Assembly: GCA_019414665.1 (NCBI GenBank)
Contig: DXLO01000021.1
Coordinates: 1-45,909 of the forward strand
Source of the DNA: Bacteroides sp.
Lineage (GTDB): Bacteria; Bacteroidota; Bacteroidia; Bacteroidales; Bacteroidaceae
DNA: 45,909 nt
Direction: 5' to 3'
Both the position numbers and the translations under genes were made by a program. This document shows positions 33,008 through 39,895 of the stretch, piece by piece. The notes below the pieces were generated by a model, which saw only the letters and a program-made list of their open reading frames with translations, made no database searches and had not been told where the DNA came from. Within the stretch, counting starts at the first letter, position 1. Each line of letters opens with the position of its first letter.

Positions 33008-35125
33008 TCAAACTTTCTGTTTAGTTTTACGAGCTTTCTCCTCACACAGATTTTGAGAATTATCAGAACAGTTCTCAATATTTTTCTTATACAAATACTG
33101 ATAAAAATCATATTGAGCACGTACTTTCGGTTCGTCAGGAGTACGTTTGAATATATTCTTCAGTTCCTTGTCTACCCAGCAAGCTTTCCAGTTAGCACGA
33201 AGCTGCATATCGAGCATATCTATTAATTCCTGCTTCAAGCTCTTGTCCAAAACAGGTGTTACAGCCTCTATACGGCGATACAGATTACGCCTCATCCAAT
33301 CAGGAGAACCGATAAACAACCGCGGATCTCCATCATTACCGAAATACCATACGCGGGCATGTTCCAGAAAACTGTCGACAATACGGGTAACACGAATATT
33401 GCTACTAAACGACTCTCCGGAAACCAGACAGCATATTCCTCGTACAATCAGATCTATTTTTACCCCGGCCTCGCTTGCTTTGTACAGTTCGTCTATCATG
33501 GTGAGGTCTTGTAAAGCATTCATCTTAAGAATAATTCTCCCCTGCCTGCCAGCTTTAGCCAAAGCAATTTCATGATGAATCATACGTTTTAACTCTGGAA
33601 GCAAGTTAAAACGGGCTATCAGCAAACGTTTAAACCGAGGTTCATCCACTTCCTTACGCAAAAAACGGAACAGCGTATGCATATCTTCCACTATCACCCG
33701 ATTGCACGTAAATAGCGCAATATCGGAATAAATCTTAGCTGTTTTCTCATTGAAATTTCCTGTACTTACATAGGCATAGCTACGTATTTGTTCCCCTTTC
33801 TTATTATAACGTAATACAAGTGCGACCTTAGCATGTACCTTGAGTCCCGGAATACTGTATAGTATCCTGATTCCGGCTTTCTTCATCAGTTCGGCCGTAG
33901 CCAGATTGTTTTCTTCGTCGAAACGAGCCTTCAGCTCTACAAACACTGTTACCTGTTTACCGTTTTGCGCGGCGGCAATCAGCGTATTGATAACCTCCGA
34001 ATGTTCGGCTACCCGATATTGGGTAATCATAATCTCCCGACACAAGGGATCGTGAACGGCTTCGTAAAGAAAATGTGTAAAATGCTCGAAACTATGATAC
34101 GGATAATGCAACATCAAATCCTTACGAGCTATCCGGCGATACATAAAATTCTTACCTTCCAGTCCGGAAAGCCTCATCGGAACCGGCTTAGCCAAAGGCT
34201 TCAAATCTGGATTCGGATTAGGTAGTGAAGACAAATCTTCCAAATTCAAATGTTTATCTCCCGGAACCAGTTCCTCATTGTCGATAGAAAAAGCATCGGT
34301 CAGAAACTCCAGGAAATCAGCAGGCATCTTACGATCGTACACAAAACGTGCTATCGCTCCAATCTTACGCTTCTTAACTTTCTCTTTCAGTTTCTCCACC
34401 ATATTTTCCGAAGGAACATCATCTACAAATACATCCGCATCACGCGAAATTTTACAGCAATAGCTGCAATCTACATCGTAGCCGACAAAAACTTCAGCAA
34501 GATTAGCCTTTACGATATCCTCCAGAAACATCAGATAATAATTATCACCTTGTTTGGGAAGTTCCACGAAACGAGGAACCTTGCTGTATGGCATCTTGAT
34601 AATGAAATACTCCATCCGTTCTGTTTCATGGCAACGCACCCGTACCGCCAGATACTGGCGTTTATCACGAAGAAACATCCTGACCTTCTCTTTTTCAATC
34701 TTTACCGGTTGCAAGTAAGGAAATACTTCCTCCATGAAAAAGCGATGTACAAAATCACGGTGAAAATCTTCCACTTCCCTTTTCGACTGATAAAAGATTA
34801 TATGATTCTGACGGAGTCCGGGCAATATCTTCTGCTCGTAAATCCGGATTCTGTCTTCCAGTTGTGCATTGACTATCTCCGCAATTTTACGAATCAGCTC
34901 ATGTGCCTGGTCTACAGTCATGTCTTCGCTTTTTCCACCGGAAGCAACAACTTTATGTTCGGCAACACGGACCTTATAGAACTCCTCCAGATTGGATGAA
35001 TAAATTGCAATGAAGTTTATCCGCTCATACAATGGCAAATCATCGTCATCAGCTTCAAGCAACACACGATGATTGAAGGAAAGCCAGCTTATGTCGCGGT
35101 TAAAATATCTATATTGTTTTTCCAT
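33008..35125 (-). CDS. ppk1: Polyphosphate kinase 1
   Basis: The protein has 705 residues from MEKQYRYFNRDISWLSF. It polymerises the gamma-phosphate of ATP into polyphosphate. The N-domain is FNRDISWLSFNHRVL. The catalytic part has REIMITQYRV, the autophosphorylated His in GLKVHAKVALVLRY, and YVSTGNFNEKTAKIYSD. The C-domain has GICCL and IGSPDWMRRNLYRRIE. A 90-nt longer in-frame version exists, but the promoter at 35149-35180 lies within it and its residues are not PPK-like. It is transcribed divergently from the phosphodiesterase gene. Confidence 0.96.
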   Translation of the reverse strand: MEKQYRYFNRDISWLSFNHRVLLEADDDDLPLYERINFIAIYSSNLEEFYKVRVAEHKVVASGGKSEDMTVDQAHELIRKIAEIVNAQLEDRIRIYEQKILPGLRQNHIIFYQSKREVEDFHRDFVHRFFMEEVFPYLQPVKIEKEKVRMFLRDKRQYLAVRVRCHETERMEYFIIKMPYSKVPRFVELPKQGDNYYLMFLEDIVKANLAEVFVGYDVDCSYCCKISRDADVFVDDVPSENMVEKLKEKVKKRKIGAIARFVYDRKMPADFLEFLTDAFSIDNEELVPGDKHLNLEDLSSLPNPNPDLKPLAKPVPMRLSGLEGKNFMYRRIARKDLMLHYPYHSFEHFTHFLYEAVHDPLCREIMITQYRVAEHSEVINTLIAAAQNGKQVTVFVELKARFDEENNLATAELMKKAGIRILYSIPGLKVHAKVALVLRYNKKGEQIRSYAYVSTGNFNEKTAKIYSDIALFTCNRVIVEDMHTLFRFLRKEVDEPRFKRLLIARFNLLPELKRMIHHEIALAKAGRQGRIILKMNALQDLTMIDELYKASEAGVKIDLIVRGICCLVSGESFSSNIRVTRIVDSFLEHARVWYFGNDGDPRLFIGSPDWMRRNLYRRIEAVTPVLDKSLKQELIDMLDMQLRANWKACWVDKELKNIFKRTPDEPKVRAQYDFYQYLYKKNIENCSDNSQNLCEEKARKTKQKV

Positions 35126-35148
35126 AATGCCATGAATCAAGGTTGAGT

Positions 35149-35180
35149 CAAAAATACTATCTTTGTCCGACAAAACCAAA
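35149..35180 (-). promoter_or_regulatory. Promoter of ppk1
   Basis: On the minus strand, TTTG (35177-35180), a 20-nt spacer and TATTTTTG (35149-35156) match the consensus. The start of transcription near 35142 gives a leader of about 17 nt. It interlocks with the divergent promoter on the plus strand. Confidence 0.7.
35158..35165 (+). promoter_or_regulatory. -7 box of the phosphodiesterase gene
   Basis: TATCTTTG on the plus strand, inside the spacer of the ppk1 promoter. It lies 21 nt before the ATG at 35187 and supports that start over an in-frame TTG at 35163. Confidence 0.55.
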
Positions 35181-35186
35181 GAAAAA

Positions 35187-35678
35187 ATGACAAGAATCGG
35201 ATTATTATCGGACACTCACGGCTACTGGGACGAACGTTACCTGAAATATTTTGATCCGTGCGACCAGATATGGCATGCCGGCGATATCGGTTCGATGGAA
35301 GTAGCAGAACGACTCGCAGCCTTCCGCCCCCTGAAAGCAGTATATGGAAATATAGACGGACAAGACATGAGGCACACGTTTCCTGAAACAGCACGCTTCA
35401 CTGTCGACGGAGCAGATGTACTGATGAAACATATAGGAGGATATCCCGGTAAATATGATCCTTCTATCCGCTCTGTCCTTTTAGCCAATCCTCCCAAGCT
35501 TTTTATAAGCGGTCATTCACATATTCTGAAGGTGAAATATGACCAGACACTCGGATTACTGCACATAAATCCCGGAGCAGCAGGAATATACGGATTCCAT
35601 ACGGTCCGTACTTTAGTACGTTTCAGCATCGACAACGGAAACTTTTCCGACCTGGAAGTAATAGAATTAAACAAGTAA
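35187..35678 (+). CDS. YfcE/MJ0936-type metallophosphoesterase
   Basis: The protein has 163 residues from MTRIGLLSDTHGYWDE. The two-metal phosphoesterase motifs are in order: SDTHG (DxH), WHAGDIGS (GDxx), YGNIDG (GNxD) and FISGHSHILK (GHxH), with a final LHINPGAAGIYG. Family members hydrolyse phosphodiesters; the physiological substrate is not known. It is divergent from ppk1 and followed 60 nt later by rfbB, which has its own promoter. Confidence 0.92.
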   Translation: MTRIGLLSDTHGYWDERYLKYFDPCDQIWHAGDIGSMEVAERLAAFRPLKAVYGNIDGQDMRHTFPETARFTVDGADVLMKHIGGYPGKYDPSIRSVLLANPPKLFISGHSHILKVKYDQTLGLLHINPGAAGIYGFHTVRTLVRFSIDNGNFSDLEVIELNK

Positions 35679-35681
35679 TTG

Positions 35682-35713
35682 TTTGCCTGATTAAAAAAAC
35701 TTTCCGAAATTTG
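35682..35713 (+). promoter_or_regulatory. Promoter of rfbB
   Basis: TTTG (35682-35685), a 20-nt spacer and GAAATTTG (35706-35713, one mismatch to TAnnTTTG). The ATG is 25 nt downstream. Confidence 0.55.
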
Positions 35714-35738
35714 TAACCGATTTTAAGCAACATCTTAT

Positions 35739-36878
35739 ATGAAAACTTATTTAGTAACAGGAGCAGCCGGATTTATCGGCGCCAATTATATAAAGTATAT
35801 CTTAGCAAAACACGAAGACATTAAGGTTGTTATACTTGACGCTTTGACTTATGCCGGAAATCTAGGTACTATTGCCAAAGATGTAGACAACGAACGTTGC
35901 TTTTTCATAAAAGGCAACATATGCGACCGTGAGCTTGCCGACCGACTTTTTTCAGAATATAAATTCGATTATATCGTAAATTTCGCTGCCGAAAGCCACG
36001 TAGACCGCAGTATAGAAAATCCACAGCTGTTCCTTCAGACTAATATTCTGGGAACTCAAAACCTGCTGGATGCAGCCCGCCGTGCATGGGTTACCGGAAA
36101 AGACGAAAACGGTTATCCTACATGGAGAAAAGATGTACGCTATCATCAGGTATCAACCGACGAAGTATATGGTTCGCTGGGTGAAGAAGGCTTCTTCACT
36201 GAAGAAACTCCTTTATGCCCGCACAGCCCATACAGTGCGTCAAAGACCAGTGCCGATTTAATCGTAATGGCATATCGTGACACTTATAAGATGCCGGTTA
36301 CTATCACACGTTGCTCAAACAATTACGGTCCTTATCACTTCCCGGAAAAACTGATTCCGTTAATTATCAAAAATATCCTTGAAGGAAAACGCCTTCCAGT
36401 CTATGGAAACGGTACAAACGTACGCGACTGGTTGTATGTAGAAGACCACTGCAAGGCTATCGATCTGGTAGTACGCCAGGGTAAGAACGGAGAAATTTAC
36501 AATGTAGGCGGACATAACGAAAAACAGAATATAGAAATCGTAAAACTTACCATTGCTACAATCCGACGTTTAATGGAAGAAGAACCTGCTTACCGTAAGG
36601 TTTTGAAGAAAAAAGAACTGGATGAAAATGGTGAAATCCGCATCGACTGGATAAACGATTCACTGATTACTTTTGTAAAAGACCGTTTGGGACATGACCA
36701 GCGTTATGCTATCGACCCGACTAAAATTACTCGTGAACTAGGATGGACTCCCGAAACTAAGTTCGAAGATGGTATTGTAAAAACCATTATCTGGTACTTG
36801 AACAATCAGGACTGGGTAAAGAGCGTTACTAGCGGTGACTATCAGAATTACTACGAAAACATGTATAAAAACAGATAA
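35739..36878 (+). CDS. rfbB: dTDP-glucose 4,6-dehydratase
   Basis: The protein has 379 residues, an extended SDR. The NAD site is VTGAAGFIGANYIKY. The catalytic region has QVSTDEVYGSLGEEGFF (Thr-Asp-Glu), the Tyr-Lys pair in YSASKTSAD, and RCSNNYGPYHFPEKLIPL. It makes dTDP-4-keto-6-deoxyglucose, a precursor of dTDP-rhamnose. No rmlA, rmlC or rmlD gene is in the window, so it stands alone here. An insertion around residues 275-315 (EEEPAYRKVLKKKELDE) makes it slightly longer than RmlB of E. coli. A strong terminator follows. Confidence 0.94.
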   Translation: MKTYLVTGAAGFIGANYIKYILAKHEDIKVVILDALTYAGNLGTIAKDVDNERCFFIKGNICDRELADRLFSEYKFDYIVNFAAESHVDRSIENPQLFLQTNILGTQNLLDAARRAWVTGKDENGYPTWRKDVRYHQVSTDEVYGSLGEEGFFTEETPLCPHSPYSASKTSADLIVMAYRDTYKMPVTITRCSNNYGPYHFPEKLIPLIIKNILEGKRLPVYGNGTNVRDWLYVEDHCKAIDLVVRQGKNGEIYNVGGHNEKQNIEIVKLTIATIRRLMEEEPAYRKVLKKKELDENGEIRIDWINDSLITFVKDRLGHDQRYAIDPTKITRELGWTPETKFEDGIVKTIIWYLNNQDWVKSVTSGDYQNYYENMYKNR

Positions 36879-36915
36879 ATATATTTTTATCTGAACTGCT
36901 ATATAACAAAAAATG

Positions 36916-36953
36916 TCCCGCAGGATTTGTTTTCAATCCTGCGGGATTTTTTT
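36916..36953 (+). terminator. Intrinsic terminator of rfbB
   Basis: TCCCGCAGGATT (36916-36927) pairs perfectly with AATCCTGCGGGA (36935-36946), followed by a T run. It lies 38 nt after the stop codon. Confidence 0.93.
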
Positions 36954-37035
36954 GTCTTTATACCTCATACATACAATACATTATTATTGTCTTAGCAATC
37001 TATATTAACTTCCTATCAGCAAACTAACATTCTTT

Positions 37036-37198
37036 TGAGGCTCAAAATAGAAAATAACAGACTTACTTATATTGTATCCATACGTTAGAGTACAAAAAAT
37101 CCCCTGCTTTAGCTTTATTCATGCTGATTATATGGCTAAAAGCAGGAGATTTTTTACTATTAAAGTTTCAACCTATAAGATTTTTACTTTATACTTCA
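37036..37198. repeat. MITE-like dispersed element, copy B
   Basis: Part of a 490-bp gene-free spacer between rfbB and thrC. It begins TGAGGCTCAAAATAGAA and contains the hairpin ATCCCCTGCTTTAGC (37099-37113) with GCTAAAAGCAGGAGAT (37135-37150) plus a T run. It ends in a stretch resembling the right end of copy A (TACTTTATACTTCA). Compared with copy A (9291-9473) it is shorter at the left end and diverged between the ends and the hairpin. The rest of the spacer holds one palindromic unit (37289-37306) and nothing else I can name. Confidence 0.5.
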
Positions 37199-37288
37199 TT
37201 TTAAGACAAGTTCGGAAAGCTGATAAAACATCAGGAAAAAGCCTTATTTTTTTGTACAAAGAAGTACAACTTTTGTAGAAAAATAAAA

Positions 37289-37306
37289 AAAACATCAGCA
37301 TGTTTT
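37289..37306. repeat. Single unit of the AAAACATGCTGATGTTTT palindrome family
   Basis: AAAACATCAGCATGTTTT is the exact reverse complement of the core of the array at 25236-25344. AACTTTTG occurs 21 nt upstream of it (37268), as it does 21 nt upstream of the last array unit. It lies 63 nt downstream of thrC on the minus strand, flanked by A/T runs, and could act as a weak terminator there. Confidence 0.7.
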
Positions 37307-37368
37307 CTCTGCCTTTTCAGCAAAAATAAAAACACTTTCCCAAATGAATCATAAAAAGCTGTCAATCA

Positions 37369-38670
37369 CTACTGTTTCAACAGATAAGCTTTAAACGACG
37401 TAAAGTCTTTTTGCATAGGTACACTTTGTTTTGTACCACGCATGAAAGCCTGTAGCTTTTCGGGTATCTTTACTTCTGTACCGATAATCGCTTCTACTGT
37501 TTGCAGGAACTTCGCCGGATGAGCAGTTTCAAGAAAGACCCCGTTTTCTTCAGGCTGCAAGTCTTCTGCCAAGGCACGATACCCACATGCACCATGAGGA
37601 TCGAGCAGATATCCGGTTTCTTCGTAAGTTTTCTGTACTGTTTCACGTATCTGTTCGTCGGTATAAGTCTCCCCACTAATTTCGGATGCTATAGCATCGT
37701 GACTACCTTCATATAAATCGAGGATACGGGCAAAATTACTCGGATCTCCTACATCCATAGCATTGGCAATGGTTGCTATTGAGGGTCGAGGACTGTATTC
37801 TCCAGTCTTCAGGTATTGATAAAAGATGTCATTACGGTTATTTGCCGCAATGAAGCGTTTCACGGGTAGTCCCATACGCTTACCAAACAGGCCGGCTGTT
37901 ATGTTTCCGAAGTTTCCGCTAGGCACGCAAATCACCAAATTGTCTGCTTTTCCTTGCTTTTTCATCTGTGCATACGCATAGAAATAATAAAAAGCCTGAG
38001 GCAAGAAACGGGCCACATTGATAGAGTTTGCCGAAGTGAGCTGCATATGTTCGTTCAGTTCCTTATCCATAAAGGCATTCTTCACCAGTGCCTGACAGTC
38101 GTCGAACGTACCGTCTACTTCAATAGCCGTTATATTCTGTCCGAGTGTAGTAAACTGCTTTTCCTGAATCTCGCTGACTTTACCTTTCGGGTAAAGCACA
38201 TATACATGAATCCCTTCTACCCCCAGAAAACCATTTGCTACGGCACTGCCTGTATCTCCGGAAGTAGCAACCAGTACATTCACCTGTTTCTTGCCTTCCT
38301 TACGGATGAAATATCCCAGCAAGCGTGCCATGAAACGTCCGCCTACATCCTTAAAAGCCAATGTAGGACCATGAAACAGTTCCAGCGAGTAAATATTGTC
38401 CTTCACCTTCACTACCGGAGCATCAAAACTAAGTGTATCGTATACAATGTGTTTCAACGTTTCGGCAGGAACATCTTCACCGAAAAAAGCATCAGCTACA
38501 CGATAAGCTATTTCCTGAAACGAAAGATTTTCTATCTCATCATAAAAAGACTGAGGCAAAGCCTTGATGGCACGAGGCATATACAAACCTTTATCGCCTG
38601 CCAGTCCACGTACTACAGCTTCCTCAAGTGTTGCGTCGGAAGCCTTCTTATTTGTACTGTAATATTTCAT
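37369..38670 (-). CDS. thrC: Threonine synthase
   Basis: The protein has 433 residues, the E. coli/yeast-like ThrC class. It converts O-phosphohomoserine to threonine with PLP. Features are YYSTNKKASDATLEEAVVRGLAGDKGLYMP at the start, the PLP lysine in HGPTLAFKDVGGRFMARLL, VATSGDTGSAVANGF and VCVPSGNFGN-type VICVPSGNFGNITAG. It is the last gene of the thr operon, 6 nt after apgM. No strong terminator follows directly; the AAAACATCAGCATGTTTT palindrome is the nearest candidate. Confidence 0.95.
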   Translation of the reverse strand: MKYYSTNKKASDATLEEAVVRGLAGDKGLYMPRAIKALPQSFYDEIENLSFQEIAYRVADAFFGEDVPAETLKHIVYDTLSFDAPVVKVKDNIYSLELFHGPTLAFKDVGGRFMARLLGYFIRKEGKKQVNVLVATSGDTGSAVANGFLGVEGIHVYVLYPKGKVSEIQEKQFTTLGQNITAIEVDGTFDDCQALVKNAFMDKELNEHMQLTSANSINVARFLPQAFYYFYAYAQMKKQGKADNLVICVPSGNFGNITAGLFGKRMGLPVKRFIAANNRNDIFYQYLKTGEYSPRPSIATIANAMDVGDPSNFARILDLYEGSHDAIASEISGETYTDEQIRETVQKTYEETGYLLDPHGACGYRALAEDLQPEENGVFLETAHPAKFLQTVEAIIGTEVKIPEKLQAFMRGTKQSVPMQKDFTSFKAYLLKQ

Positions 38671-38676
38671 AACTCT

Positions 38677-39891
38677 CTAGTGTAAATTCATAAACTCATT
38701 CATAAACTCATCTTTTTCCATCGTACCGTATCCTCCTTCCCGGCAGGCTATTTCATCGTAACTCTGCACGCTATCGGGAGTAATACCTGGATAATAAATC
38801 AGGAAAGGTATCGGTTCGGCTGTATGTGTACGCAGTTCGCACGGAGTAGGATGATCGGGCAACACAGCTATCGCTACCGGCTCATCCCAGTTTTTTACTT
38901 CTTCGTAAATAGGTCCGACTGCACGGCTGTCCAGATATTCAATGGTTTTCAGCTTCAAGTCTATATCTCCTTCATGTCCGGCCTCATCACTAGCCTCGAT
39001 ATGCAGGTAAACAAAGTCATCAGTTTTTAACGCTTCGATAGCTGCCTGAGCCTTGCCTTCGTAATTCGTATTGTAAAGTCCGGTAGCTCCCTCTACATCT
39101 ATACAACGCAGCCCCGCATAACGTCCGATACCACGAATCAAATCGACAGCCGTAATGACCGATCCTCTATGAATGGAAGGGTATTTCTGTGATAAAGGTT
39201 CCATCTTCGGACGATACCCCGGACTCCATGGCCAAATGCTGTTGGCTGCATCTTTTCCCTCTGCCATACGCTTCTGATTGACCGGATGAGTGGCAAGCAA
39301 TTCCTGCGATTTCAAAATCAAGGCATTCAGCAAGTCGGCAGTTTCTTGTGCTTCCGGACATAAGGCTTTTACCAGATTCGGACGAAAAGGCTTCAGCGGG
39401 ACATCGTGTGGCGGCACACAAGCCAGACGTTTGTCGCCTCCTTTGATGACAAGCAAATGACGATATTGTACCCCCGTATAAAAACGAATACGGTCTGTTC
39501 CTAATTTCTCATCAAGATACTTAATCAGCTGGTCGGCTTCTTCGGTCGTGATATGTCCTGCCGAATGATTTTTCAGGATATCTCCTTCTACACAGATCAG
39601 GTTGCAGCGCATGGCCATATCGCCCGGTTCCAGATCTACACCGATACTGGCAGCCTCAAGTACGCCTCTTCCTTCGTAAACTAACGGCAGGTCGTAACCC
39701 ATAACCGACATGTTCGCAACCTCACTTCCGGGATGAAAACCGTCGGCAACTGTTTTCAGCATCCCCGTACGTCCCATTTGGGCTAGTTTGTCCATGTACG
39801 GAGTATTTGCATATTGTAACAATGTTTTGTTTCCCAGCGATGGTACGGCCCAGTCCGCCATACCGTCGCCTAAAATAATAATGTGCTTCAT
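38677..39891 (-). CDS. apgM: ApgM-type phosphoglycerate mutase homologue, probable homoserine kinase
   Basis: The protein has 404 residues of the archaeal-type, cofactor-independent phosphoglycerate mutase family (alkaline phosphatase superfamily). Metal/nucleophile regions are IILGDGMADWAVPSLGNKTLLQYANTP, SEVANMSVMGYDL (catalytic Ser position), HIEASDEAGHEGD and VLPDHPTPCELRTHT. It lies between thrA and thrC (4 and 6 nt gaps), exactly where homoserine kinase is needed, and no GHMP-type ThrB is in the window. I recall reports of homoserine kinase activity for close relatives in Bacteroides and Desulfovibrio. Family is firm; homoserine kinase function is the best inference. Confidence 0.9.
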   Translation of the reverse strand: MKHIIILGDGMADWAVPSLGNKTLLQYANTPYMDKLAQMGRTGMLKTVADGFHPGSEVANMSVMGYDLPLVYEGRGVLEAASIGVDLEPGDMAMRCNLICVEGDILKNHSAGHITTEEADQLIKYLDEKLGTDRIRFYTGVQYRHLLVIKGGDKRLACVPPHDVPLKPFRPNLVKALCPEAQETADLLNALILKSQELLATHPVNQKRMAEGKDAANSIWPWSPGYRPKMEPLSQKYPSIHRGSVITAVDLIRGIGRYAGLRCIDVEGATGLYNTNYEGKAQAAIEALKTDDFVYLHIEASDEAGHEGDIDLKLKTIEYLDSRAVGPIYEEVKNWDEPVAIAVLPDHPTPCELRTHTAEPIPFLIYYPGITPDSVQSYDEIACREGGYGTMEKDEFMNEFMNLH

Positions 39892-39895
39892 AAGC

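Noticed and set aside
35126..35215. 30-residue N-terminal extension of ppk1
   Set aside because: It contains the ppk1 promoter and overlaps the divergent gene; PPK homology starts at the ATG at 35125.
37072..37278. 68-codon frame in the rfbB-thrC spacer
   Set aside because: It runs through the repeat hairpin of MITE-like copy B and has no promoter, family resemblance or codon pattern of the neighbours.
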